From: Dinochytrium kinnereticum
Lineage: Eukaryota; Chytridiomycota; Chytridiomycetes; Chytridiales; Chytridiaceae
DNA: 64,000 nt
Direction of reading: 5' to 3'
NCBI GenBank assembly: GCA_027604005.1
Contig: JADGJT010000001.1
Span: 1 to 64,000 of the forward strand
In this document: in pieces, positions 1 through 10,758 of the stretch
Layout of the letters: the number at the start of each line of letters is the position of its first letter
Position numbering within the stretch: the stretch's first letter is position 1
Translations under genes and position numbers: made by a program
Notes under the pieces: generated by a model
Databases searched by the model: none
What the model saw: the letters and a program-made list of their open reading frames with translations, nothing else
Told to the model about the DNA's origin: nothing

Positions 1-754
1 TTAGCTGTGATGTCTCCATGCAGAGCTTCTTGCTCTCAGGGTCTTAGCCAGCACAGAGTCACCCCTTGTGCACTCTGTCTGTTGTCCTCAACTGTTCTTC
101 CACAAGAACAAGAATCTCTCTTTTGTATTTACTCTGGTTCTCATCCTTCTGGCACAAATGATAGGGAAACAATCTACAATTGTTCCCACACCTTGGTGCC
201 GCCTCATCGCGACAACTGGGTCTAACTGGTACTCATCATGTAATTCTTAAACAATACTGCTCCTTACAATGAGATTTATGCGACTTGAACTAACTTGTCT
301 ATCTTCTACTGCATATTCTTGAATTCTCCTACGTGCGATCCAATCGGACACATCCATCCTGATTCCTTTGGGAGCCCAGTGTGTGGGAGGTCATGGCTTC
401 CGGTGGGAAAATCCAAAAAACGCACGACGCCCCCTCCAGCACCACGAAAGGCCGACCGACCCGCAAAGATTTCGACCTCGCCGCGGGAGAGCACTTCGGA
501 GCTAGCGATGTGAACACGCGAGGTGGAAACGCAAATGGAATTGGAAACGGATCGATGCGACGCCCCCACGACATGATGAAAACCCGCATCCTTCATCAAC
601 AACATCGTGGCATGGTCGATGAAAAACTGATCACCGAACCGTACCCCTCGATAGAGCTGGTCCACCTCACAGCCCGGGAGCTGGCGGTAAGCCAATTTAG
701 CGTCCACCATCAGGATAGCAGAGGCGTGCGCTGAAAGCAAAGCGCCAAACGTTC
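1..754. other. Intergenic sequence, no supported gene
   Basis: I see no host gene here. The segment precedes recognisable copia reverse transcriptase sequence, so it may be decayed upstream element sequence, but no integrase, protease or gag motif could be read in any frame. Positions 306-824 are open on the minus strand for 172 codons. That translation has no recognisable domain and runs into the reverse transcriptase remnant antisense, so I do not call it a gene. Confidence 0.4.
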
Positions 755-1330
755 TTGAACCCAGATGAACCCGCGTATCTGGAAGCCATGGCTGGACCTT
801 ACAAGTACAGATGGAGCAAAGCAATCACCGAAGAACTCAACTCACTTCAAGCTCAGAGTACCTGGATGCTGGCAAATCTACCACCTGGGCAAATAGTAAT
901 GAGATACCAATGGGTTCTCAAATTCAAGCGCGACCCCGAAGGTGAACCTACCAGTTACAGGCCCATCCAGTAGCTCAAGGCTTCATCCGGATCGCAGGCA
1001 TCGACTACCACGAGACCTTCTCACCCGTCGCTAAGGCAGCTACTCTTCAATTGGGTCACCTTTGTTGGAGATGTCCAGAGTGCCTACCTGAACACCATCC
1101 TGAAGAAGGATGAGATTGTCTGCATGAGACAACCAGGGATCCGCAGGGATCCGCGTCACTTGGTAAAAATCCGATTTCTCACAGGTATGCAGTTAATTGT
1201 TGTTTTATTGGCGGCCGGCATAGCTGGGATGAGTCTGCAGTGCTGGTGTCCGGACGTCCTCAAATTGCATTCGAGCAGATGGAGGAGAGCTGCTCTTTTT
1301 CCGAATCAAGCCCTTCATCTATCATTTTGA
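755..1330 (+). mobile_element. Ty1/copia retrotransposon remnant (reverse transcriptase N-part)
   Basis: This is a decayed fragment of the copia-type reverse transcriptase domain. From 755 the reading frame carries the hallmark start of the domain: W..AI.EEL.SL....TW, then NLPPGQ and WVLKFKRD. After a stop at about 971 the match resumes in another frame with the 'ETFSPV' block, partly as TTRPSHPS, followed by GDVQSAYLN and EIVCMRQPG, which correspond to the DVK.AYLNG and I.M.QP.GF blocks. The stop, the frame change and the loss of the catalytic YxDD block show it is non-functional. No LTR was recognised nearby. The copia assignment rests on several blocks in the right order; element age and boundaries are inferred. 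Confidence 0.75.
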
Positions 1331-1623
1331 AAGAGAAATAAGAATAATACATGTCTTCGTCGCTTTGTACTGCAGCCGCATCAGGATAAAATACCCGCCC
1401 CACAAATCAACTAATATGGCCTACTCCATAAGTTTTAAATAGCTTCATATTCACCCCATTCCATGCCGAGCTAACCCACTCACACGCTTGGATCACGTAC
1501 GGCTCTTTAATTTCAAATGTTAGCTATGAGTTTGTCTCGACACTATCACTTTCCACATTAGCCTTACATTAACGTCAAGGGTTAATACTGTTTACTAGGT
1601 TACACACGAAGCCGTATGAAAAA
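1331..1623. other. Intergenic spacer upstream of CCDC12 homologue
   Basis: This is an AT-rich spacer between the copia remnant and the CCDC12/cwf18 start codon. It presumably holds that gene's promoter and 5' UTR. I see no further gene and no clear TATA or other motif that I would commit to. Confidence 0.4.
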
Positions 1624-2259
1624 ATGGAGTCTGCAGCACAGAGAAGGGAACGCCTTCGAGAGCTACGAAAGTCCTTGGCTGATGGTCAAGCCTCAGCTGA
1701 GGAGAGCTCAGAACCTCTAAGGGTTGATACCATGGATTGATTGACAAGATCTCTTAACCATGTCCAATTTGGTGGGACGCAGATTTCATTCAGGAACTAC
1801 AACCCATTGTCGGACAACTTGAAGACGTTAAAGAAAGATGCTACTCAGAGTGAGACTCTTGAGGCTAAGGTCTAAAAATTCAGAAGATTTGGCATGAATT
1901 CTAAACACTAAATAAAGGCTCTCGAGATTCAAAGGGATATCCCTGAAGAAACTCCCTCGACTGAGCCTTTGGTGGGATTGTATTTTCCAATTTACTTTCG
2001 TTGACCCCGTTTATTCCATGTAGGAATTAAATAATCTTGTCCCTCGGAAACCGGGATTTGATCTGGCAAGAGAGCTTGAGATAAGAAGTGAGAGGTTGGA
2101 GCAAGAGACAAACTATTGCATTGCGGAGCTTATTCGGCAACGATTGAAAGAGCAAAAAGTTTGTAGTTTCTAGCCTTTCAGAGTACTGAAACCGCATAAA
2201 ATTAGGATTTCAGTCTGGCAGCTGAGGCGGAAGCACAATTCGATGATCTTGATGATTAA
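1624..2259 (+). CDS. CCDC12: CCDC12 / cwf18 family spliceosome-associated protein
   Basis: This is a small, highly charged protein of the CCDC12 (S. pombe cwf18) family, a component associated with the activated spliceosome. Five exons can be read: 1624-1722, 1783-1869, 1918-1971, 2024-2158 and 2206-2259. Diagnostic segments are the N-terminal QRRERLRELRKS, the central SFRNYNPL, the LVPRKPGFDLARELE block and the C-terminal AELIRQRLKEQK helix, all in family order. Introns are 47-60 nt with GT..AG ends; the first donor (GTTGAT) is weak. The start at 1624 is chosen because an overlapping ATG at 1616 is out of frame. At about 142 residues it is slightly shorter than human CCDC12, as expected. Confidence 0.85.
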
Positions 2260-2596
2260 TGTGTGCTTGTATTTGGCTTATTGATTTTTTGCTATATTTC
2301 TCACAAATGCTATTCTGGTAGATACACCTTGAGCATTTTGATCCTGGAAAAAATCAATCAACAGCCCATTAAACCGAACCAGAAAGAAATACCATTCTAG
2401 GAACGACAACGTCAACGTTTTTCTTCGTGCAAACTGCTCGCCAACAGATTCCAGCTGGTGCATATGTTATTAAGATCAAGAAAAGGACGGCTATATTCAA
2501 ACCTGCTCGTTTCGGAAAACATGCTCCACGGGAACGTTACAAACCTTTTTTTTTTTTTTTTTTGAAAAGTTAGGATTTTCTGAGAGCTTATGTGTT
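2260..2596. other. Convergent 3' spacer with poly-T tract
   Basis: This spacer lies between the CCDC12 stop and the stop of the minus-strand RING protein. It is AT-rich and includes an uninterrupted run of about 18 T at roughly 2547-2564. Short minus-strand open stretches (2278-2463, 2412-2612) do not connect to the RING gene, because that gene already ends at a natural stop after its last zinc ligand. Confidence 0.4.
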
Positions 2597-4706
2597 TCAG
2601 CAAACCTGGCACTTAATCACATTGTAGTTTTCCTCTTTAAGAGACTCGACACAGCCTTTGCAATACGTGTGCTGTTGATTTTTTTTTGTTAAATAGTGAA
2701 AATCGTGGAATATTTACTCCGCATGGTATTAAGGTCATGGGTGTCTTAAAGCATTGGAGGTCACGTGGGCATAAAAATCCAGTCTAGTTTTGACAAAGCA
2801 TGGGTTAGGACCTAAATTGATGGCCATGAGCAAAAGTACAGACCTCCATTCTTTCTTCAGCCAAAGCGTACTCTTCCATGCGGCTTTTGATATCCTTTTC
2901 AATCGCTTTCAGCCTTTCCATTCGCGGCTGGAACTGTTTTTTTTGAAGATCTGCGATACTCGCCGAAAGTGCTTGAAAACATGGTTGGTTTTTCATATTA
3001 ATATGTTAAAAATATACCTGCTATTGACTCGTCTTTTACTTTAAGCAATCCAGTTATTCTTTCAATCTCTGTTTGTAGGTTTTTTTCCTTTGCTGTGATA
3101 TTGTGAGCATCAATTCTAAACGATAATGTACCTTGCCATTTCTTTTCAATGTCGTTGATAAAGTCGGGATCAATATTGATGTGGTTCCTATTCTTTTGGG
3201 ATTCTACAATTATTAGTTTTGGTATTTTTGAAGTCCCAAAAGACCTTCAGACATCTGCAAACTCATGGCCCACATCTGCTCCTCTTTTCGCTCTAATTTA
3301 AGTTCGTAATCATTGATTGTATCATTGACTTTTGTCAACAGATCGGAGATATCTTTCTCCTTCCTAGCCAAAAGATTCTCCATGGCCTTGTTCTTGTCGG
3401 CGATCTCCTGTTTTTGTTTAATGGTCAAGGCAAGCTCATTTTGAACCGCTTTTTTTTGTCTCTGAATAGTTAAGGCTTATTAATACTTTGTCTATAGATT
3501 TTGTAACTTGCAATGGCTAGTTGACAGGCATTTTTAGCTTCCTCCAATTCGGTTGCGATTTCTTCAAATTCACTTCTTTTCATGTCGTGGTTCTTCTTTA
3601 TTGCTTGATAGTTATTTGTGACCTCTTTATTTGCATCTATCAATTCGCTGAAGTTATTAGCGGGCATGAATTTAATGTATAATAGTGTTTTACCGAAGTC
3701 TTTTTTGCAACGAGCAATTCTCTTCTCGAAACGTTGCTTCCATTTGAGAAAGGAATTCATTTTTCTGCGAAATCAACCTTAAGAAAGTGTTATTGCAGCG
3801 CAATTGGGAAGGAACTTCTCGTTACTTCATGGAGGACTCCAACTCTTCATTCCGCTGCTGGTGTCGAACCACTGTGACCTTCAATTCATCGACGTCGAAT
3901 TCGTAATTTCTAAATGTGTAAGATTTGATGCAAGAGACAGAATTACCTCAGAAGTAAGTCCAGCTCATCTATCTTATTTTTTTGATCCAATATGGTTTTC
4001 TCCTGGTGGGTTCTCGTCTCGGTTCTGGAGGTCAAAGCCCTGAATAAATGGCATTTAGATTACTATATAATATTCGTTCTTACAAATGAAGCCGATCAAT
4101 TTCTGCCTGAGTTTTCTCCAAACAGACCTCCTTTTGCTTCAGCTCATGCTCTAATGCAATCCGCCGTTGCGTCTCTCTCATCAGAAGCTCTTCCAGCTCT
4201 TCACTAGAGACAGAGATTCAGGAACATTAAAAAATGAAAGATTTTTTACGCTGAGCGGGCCTGCTTTATGTCAGCAAATTCCTTTTGCTTTAACATTGCA
4301 ATTTTGTTGTTTCTATCCCTGAGCTCGTCTGATCATGACAGTTATCAAAGGAGAGGAAATTGTGGATGATACGTTACCTTCAAGGTTATCTTTTCTGTGA
4401 GAAACATCCTTAAGGGACTTGTGCAGCCTCTGCATTTCATTTTGGTAGTCTATTTTTTCAATATCAAAGATGAGCATGGATGTCGGAGAGCAGTGTCGAA
4501 TACAGACTGATGTTCAGTGTGTAGAGGTCGTCGCAGTATTTCTTGAGCTTTCTCAGCGCATGCCCCCCTATCAACACGGCGTTAAAATCCCAGCATAAAT
4601 GTATCTCTCCTGATGCCTATATACCCTTCATATTCTGATCAGCAATTTCCAGCGTTGGGACCTTTTTGATGACGGGCATTCCCACTCCAACAACCTTTGC
4701 AGCCAT
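2597..4706 (-). CDS. Long coiled-coil protein with C-terminal RING-type zinc finger
   Basis: This intron-rich gene encodes a mostly coiled-coil protein; Glu/Lys/Gln-rich heptad segments can be read across about ten exons. The N-terminus starts MAAKVVGVGMPVIKKVPT. The last two exons encode a RING-like finger: FLCPRDLQCFKTP, then MTLIPCG spliced to HTYCKGCVESL, and finally KCQVC followed at once by the stop. The His and the later Cys pairs (PCGHTYC, C..C, CQVC) fit C3HC4 spacing. The first Cys pair is spaced C-x5-C instead of C-x2-C. By family this would suggest an E3 ubiquitin ligase, but I do not recognise the orthologue. Several internal junctions are uncertain. It is divergent from the CoA-transferase, with 47 nt between start codons. 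Confidence 0.65.
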
Positions 4707-4753
4707 TGGATTGTCAATTTCATTAAACCTGTGACACATCAAAACTTCATTTC

Positions 4754-6285
4754 ATGCTTTCCTCTACCAATCTGCCTCTGCATGGCTACAGGGTGCTGGA
4801 CTTGACGCGCGTCCTGGCCGGCCCCTTTTGCACGATGCTGCTCGGAGACATGGGGGCGGACGTTATCAAGGTAGAGAGCTTCAACGGGGACGATACGCGA
4901 GCATGGGGCCCGCCATTTGCAACTCCCGTGGAACCCAACGCCAGACCAGAGAGCGCCTACTTCCTTGGTCTCAATCGCAACAAGAGATCCATATGCGTCA
5001 ATTTCAAGCAGAAGAAAGGCTTAAATATTATCAAGGACTTGGCTGCTCAGTCCGATGTGTTTATTGAGAACTATGTGCCAGTTAGCTCTCTTCGACGCTG
5101 TACTTTTTTAATCCATACAGGGTAAATTAAAAGAGTTTGGTTTGGGATACGAGGATATAAAAAAGGTCAACCCTGGAATTGTCTATGCTTCAATTACAGG
5201 ATATGGGCCTGACGGGCCTTATTCTTCAAAGCCTGGCTATGACGTTATCATCGAGTATGCCCTCCGATTCTTTCTTTTCCTGTCTTTTCCCTTTTCAATC
5301 CCGAAATTCAATGCTGTTTTATCTTCATATAGTCCATTCATTCTACTTTTCTTTTTCCTCACGTTATTCATAAAAAAAACATTATCCATAGAGCCGAAGC
5401 TGGATTGATGCATATAACAGGTGAAAGGAATGGCAATCCGGTAAAGGTTGGGGTTGCTATCACAGACATCGCAACAGGGCTGTATGCCCATGGAGCAATT
5501 CTTGCATCTCTGCTGGCCAGAGGAAAGAGAGGTGGAAAGGGCGAGAAGATTGATGTTTCTCTTTTGGAGACGCAGGTTTCTTGCCTTGCCAATATTGCGC
5601 AATCATACCTAATCGGAGGCACTGAGGCTAAGAGATGGGGGACAGAGCACCCGTCGATCGTCCCTTATCAGGTAGGCCTCGATGACATGCATTTATTCCC
5701 CTCAGATCTTTTAGTCCTTCAAAACTAGCGATGGCCACATTGTCGTTGGAGCAGGAAATGACAACCAGTTTCAAAAACTCTGCAAGTCGTTGCATGCAAC
5801 ACATCTCTTCGCAGACAATCGATTCCTTAATAATTCAGACCGCGTCAAAAATAGAGACGAATTAGTAAGTGCTGCAAGAAGACTGTTTTCAAATGACGCG
5901 ATGCAGATTCCTCTTTTAGACAAAATCTTTATACAACGAACCACATCTGAGTGGCTCTCAATTCTAGAGACATCCGGCATTCCATTTGGCCCAATTAACA
6001 ACATGGAGCAAACATTCAACCACCCTCAAGTACGTCTTCTTCTTGCATTTTTCTTAATATCATCAAAAACAGGTGAGACACCGCTCTATGATCGAAGAAA
6101 TCGACCACCCAACCCTTGGTCGTATAAAGATGGTCGGAGTTCCCGTTAAATATTCGGGAGGTCAGCCGTCTATCCGGCTATCACCCCCCACACTTGGTCA
6201 GCACACATCAGACGTGCTGGGATCTGTCTTGGGGTATAAGGGGAGCAAAATGCAACAACTGTTCTATGAAGGCGTGATTCAATAA
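4754..6285 (+). CDS. SUGCT: Class III CoA-transferase, SUGCT-like (CaiB/BaiF family)
   Basis: This family transfers CoA between carboxylic acids. Eukaryotic members close to this one act as succinyl-CoA:glutarate CoA-transferases in mitochondria. Five exons (4754-5080, 5121-5254, 5392-5671, 5715-6029, 6073-6285) give about 422 residues, full length for the family. Visible blocks are the N-terminal [12 protein letters not shown] and GADVIKVE, the central [20 protein letters not shown], and the [14 protein letters not shown] segment that holds the catalytic Asp of class III enzymes. The C-terminus has PPTLGQHT. No strong mitochondrial leader is obvious. Exact substrate is inferred from similarity only. 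The downstream gap to convergent kanadaptin is 18 nt. Confidence 0.88.
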
Positions 6286-6303
6286 AGATGCCACACGACC
6301 AAT

Positions 6304-8361
6304 TTAATAGCCATATCTTGCTGCGTTTTTTGCTAAATCAGATTCATTGATGTCTTTCGAAACGACGGCATCCACAACATCCTCCTTCTCAATCTCCATC
6401 TGCTGTTCCGCCGACTGCTTTGTCATTGCGCTGAATACTCTTTTCTTGGCTGGTGCGAATGGCTCAGGACCTTTCTTGGTAGATACTTCGCCTAGAGAAG
6501 GCTTTGGATCTGTCGGTGCCGTTGGTTCGTCTTCTTCATCAAAAGGGTTCATGCGCTTTGCTAAAATCTGAGACCCTTCCGCCCTCGAGAGTTCACCATT
6601 TTTCTCAATAGGTTTAATCTCTTTTGGCGCCATCGAAATCTCAGCATTCGACGCGATGGATACACTCAATTTTGACGCCTTCTCGGGGTCGCATAGGGTA
6701 AGGAGCTTTAAAAAGCGAGCTAGCTCCTAGCAAAATCAATGTGTTAGTCACAAGCTATGAATAACTAAGCCAAACCTTTTGAAGTTCAGAAATATGCAAA
6801 AATATTTTTTCACGAGAAACTCTCTTCGCTTGTGCGTCCAAAGATCTCACATAAGAATCAAGGTCATCTTCTTCAGCAATCCCAGAAGAAAGTTTGTCTA
6901 TAAATGAATTAAATATTGAAATAAATTCGGCAATCAGTCATGTCTACCCTCTTCCGCACTGGAAACTATAAGCTCTTTCTTCAATCCGTCGATCTTTAAC
7001 TTGGTTGATTCGAATTTCTCAAGTAATGAATCGAAATTCTCGGTGATGGGCTTTAAATCACCCTTTCGCTTCCGTTTTTTCTGAGCTAGAAAGAATTAAT
7101 TTGAGAAAAGGCTGTGAGTTAAAAGAGAACAGTGACAATATTATCATAGAAAAAACTGTCTTAAAGCACATACAAGAATCGGTCCTATCGTAAAAAGAAT
7201 CATCGTCACTATCATCGCTCGTACTTTCTACTTTTCTTACTATTTTTTCTAAAGCAGGTTAACGTTAACGATACCTTCAGCCAAAAAAACAAACAAAAAA
7301 CAAAAACAAAAAACAACTTACCCCCTCCACCTTTTTTACTTTTAAGAAGATTCGCAGCCCGAAGTTGTTTACATGCATCCAAAATACATTCGCGTTCGGC
7401 CTCCTTCTTCCTGGCCCCACGTCCCTCACAAACAAGATTATAATACTCGGTCGTAATACTTAAGGATGCGACATGGCACTTCATAGCTCCCCTTCCTTCC
7501 TCTTTGTACTCAAACGCCATTTCCTTATGATTATCATCCATCCAATCCTGCAAAGCCTTTTTTGGATCGTTTAAATAAAAATCATCGTCTTGCACCCCTT
7601 CTTCCTCTTCCATTGCGTCTTCTGCAAAGCCCCAGGACACGGCAGGGTATTGTACAGGCTTCGGGGAAGCATGCGGAATTTCAGCAACCTGAACATTAGA
7701 GCAGCAGACGTAAAGGCGGGTGCTTCCTCCAAATCGAAGAATATCGCCAGATCGAACCTCCGTGTATTTGCGAGGTACGAGAGGTTTTTTGTTCAAAAAA
7801 GTCTTATGCGTACTTTGAAGATCGTAGATGAAGACTCTGTCGTCTTGTCGGCATTGGAGGACGGCGTGGTATCGAGATATGCTCTGGGCTTTGAAGTTAC
7901 TACATGGCGGGGGGAGAAATGGCACTAACCGCATGATCCAGCACAACATCACAAACAGGAAGCCTTCCAAACACTATAAACGGTTTCGCAACCTTTATTT
8001 CCTCTGCAATCGTTCCATTTTTTAGCACTTCAAACCAAAAATCAGATTTGCATGGTGCCGACCATTCTGGCGGGGTGTACGATAGAGGTGGTGGCGTCGG
8101 CACATATTCTTCATGATTTCGGGTATCGGCTCTGTTGCCTTCTGGTCGACTCCTTGTTGGCGGTGGAGGATGTGGGGCCTGCGCTTCGTCGCTTAGGCTT
8201 TCTGCCGTGGCCTCCAACTGGCTCTCTAAACGCTGGTCAGCGTCCGGCAGCAGCTTTACGCTGAATTCATTTTTCGACTGAGCTGCAGAAGTATCAACAC
8301 CCCCGCTTTCTTCTTTCGATTTATTTAGTTTTGATGCTGGAACTGTGGGCAGTGCAAACAT
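6304..8361 (-). CDS. SLC4A1AP: Kanadaptin (SLC4A1AP) homologue, FHA plus dsRNA-binding-like domains
   Basis: This is a nuclear protein of the kanadaptin family, linked in other eukaryotes to spliceosomal complexes and to trafficking. After an acidic, Pro-rich N-terminus (PPEWSAP) it carries an FHA domain with the phosphothreonine-binding residues intact: FGRLPVCD, SRYH and STHKTFLN, then SGDILRFGGSTRLY. Next come WGFAEDAMEEEE, NDPKKALQDW and a dsRBD-like segment (GRGARKKEAERECILDACK), then DDSFYDRTDS and a C-terminal coiled region ending AARYGY. This order matches the family throughout. The intron at 7884-7929 splits the FHA domain just before SISRYH. The start at 8361 is preferred to an upstream in-frame ATG at 8436 because the intervening sequence is AT-rich and leader-like. 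Confidence 0.9.
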
Positions 8362-8454
8362 GATAAGATAAATTGATGTAAAATATAATAATAAATATTT
8401 AAATATATTTAACCTTCTGAGCAGGAACTGACGCAAGAAACGAAAAGCAATTAC

Positions 8455-10737
8455 TTATTCTGGGTTTATTGTCGGGAATAGAATTGGTGTTCGCCTCTTC
8501 TCATGCGTCGCTTTTGTCATGCTCGTATTAGGATGGCTCTCTTTTTTCAAAGTGTGCTTTGAAAACAGTTTCCGCCTGTTAACGCTCCCATACGCCGGTT
8601 TTTGAGTTGCGGCCAACTGGTGGTCAGGTATTCCATTCGCGTATGTGTAAGGAGCCATGAAAGATGGCCGCAAATCGGACGGACCAAACAGCCCTAATCG
8701 CGCATTTGCAACCTCTTCCATCGCGTTCTCTTCATTGCTGTCCCCCTGTCTCACCACATCAGCACCCTTCTTGTAATTATAGTGGTAGGGGTTTTCTGAA
8801 AGATCTGTGTGAAGTTCCGTATTCTCTTCGCCATCACCACCGTTTGAGGTAAAATGTAAAGGATCGTCATCGTGAGGTCTTTCATCCCAAAAATTCTTTT
8901 GTCGATAGGGCCTCTTCGTCCCAGCTCTCCTTGACGACGTGACGTTTTTTTTGACATGATGCGGATTGATTTTCTTTGGTGCTGACTCAACTTTCCTATC
9001 GGTGGTTTTGAGGTATTTCCGTAAAAAGATGTATCTACTTTGAGAAGCAGAGTACGACTCAGCAAGCGCAATACACACGTATTTGAACAAAAAGAAAAGT
9101 CGACCATGCAATAGCGCTCTGGTCGGTGCATTCGCCAATTGCCGTTTGACAAGTGGGTGAGTTTCTATACGGTTTTGCTCCTTTAAGTTTTCGAGGACAA
9201 GAATCGCAAGTGGATCGGATTTACGATGGCAGTAAACTTCATGAAGCACAAGCGCAGCTGCAGACCTTATTCTCCAGAACTCGTCTTCCTCGGACTCATC
9301 TCCTTTGCGGAGTATAAATTCCAATAGTCCTTGCTCTAACGCAAGCTTCCTAACTGATGCAAAAGGTGACGTTAGCACGATTACACCGGTTGATAGAATT
9401 CCGAGATATGTCCACTGCCAAGACGCCTTATCGAGCCTTTTCATTAACGACAAGAATAGCGAGCAAGCGTCAGCATTTAGCAGCGCCGATGTGGCTAGTA
9501 ATCTGATAAACTTTCGACCAAGGTACCTTGAATTTCAAAGTGAGTTGATGATACGTAGAAGAGAGCAGGCGATTCACCCCACCATTCATTTTTCTCTTTC
9601 AGATCTGTCAATATTCCAAAGAAAGGGTCACCAAGCGAAAGGATATTATTGGGAGGGGCCATTCGAGTAATCTGAGATAAAAGTGACAGCGCAACAGGTG
9701 ATGCCATTAGTTCTTCCGCCTCTACCCTGGTGGACGTGAGCCAACGAATCTGTAAACAAGTATGAGCCTATATGCTTTTGGCGCAACCAACCGTTTCCGA
9801 TGTTGAGCATATTAATTGCTGCAAATAAGGGTCATCTGATGTCAGGCATGGGAGCTGAACGTCCAAGAGATGCTCGAAAGAGCTATGCACCTCCTGTGGA
9901 ATGTAAAATGCCTTAACTTCGCAGGCAAACTCCAGTCTCTGAATCGACAAAGCTGTGCACTATGTCGCCGTTAAATGAGTTTGAAACATCATACCAAACC
10001 AGAAGAAGACGCTCAATGTAGTCGTCAATAGTTACGTAATGTGTTTTCTCGTTCAACCCCTTTCCCTGTCTTTTCCTTCGTCGTCGTTGAATGATAGCCA
10101 TCTCGAGCACATCTGCAATCTCATTCACAAATAGTAATAGGTTGGCAACTTCGGCATCATCTGACGCCAATTCATTTGTGTCAAGAGCTTCTAAGAGCAA
10201 TTCCAAACATCTATCACGTATTTCTTGCGACTTAATCCGGCTGAGGGCGAGCAAGGATCTTCGAGCTTGTGCGCAGTATCGTTTAGTTTTGGATGACGGT
10301 GACTTGTCAACGTTCTTTTCCTCGTCCTGTTTTTCTTTATTTCTGTTGGCAATTGCAATGGACAGCCGAACGTTATCCTTTCTCGAGGGGTCGCTGATGA
10401 TGGATGAGAAAACCATGTTTTCTAGTCTGGCCATGATATCAGCTGCCATAGTTTCAAAACGCTCATGATTCTTCCGGGAGCCCGAGTTATATGCCTTTAC
10501 AAAAGAGTGAATGGAAGATGGGACTGAGACCCGAATATTTGACATCGTAACTCCATTCTGTGACGGTTTCTGCTCCGCTGAGTATTCCTGTTCCTCTGAT
10601 CCCGCCGGCTGCATAGCCCATGCGTGTTGCACCAAGACGGTAACGAAACCCATAGGTTGTAGATATTGAAAAATGGGAGATTTACAGCACCAACTCAGAG
10701 GAGGAAAGTCATTTATTGTGTCCATAACGTAGACCAC
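8455..10737 (-). CDS. Predicted helical-repeat (HEAT/ARM-like) protein, family not certain
   Basis: This is a multi-exon gene whose main exons lie at about 9913-10737, 9768-9950, 9495-9707 and 8455-9453. The product is alpha-helical, with ARM/HEAT-like stretches such as ASVRKLALEQGLLEFILR and IRSAAALVLHEVY. The N-terminal part has a WCCKSPIFQYLQPMGF segment and the tail is basic and disordered. No catalytic motif is seen. It loosely recalls the TMEM232 family of ciliary ARM-like proteins, but I cannot confirm that. The start codon lies only 21 nt downstream of the importin beta stop on the same strand, so its promoter would have to sit inside that gene, or the two are co-transcribed. Confidence 0.55.
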
Positions 10738-10758
10738 ACGTAACTGAGGACCAAATCA

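Noticed and set aside
306..824. Minus-strand open frame of 172 codons near the left edge
   Set aside because: No recognisable domain, overlaps the copia reverse transcriptase remnant antisense, and has odd composition; length alone in GC-rich sequence is not enough.
2278..2463. Minus-strand short frame containing HQLESVGEQFARRKT as a further exon of the RING gene
   Set aside because: The RING gene already ends with its final Cys and a stop at 2597; no splice path links them.
8455..10737. Naming the helical-repeat gene TMEM232
   Set aside because: The resemblance is from memory of fold and a few residues only; left unnamed.
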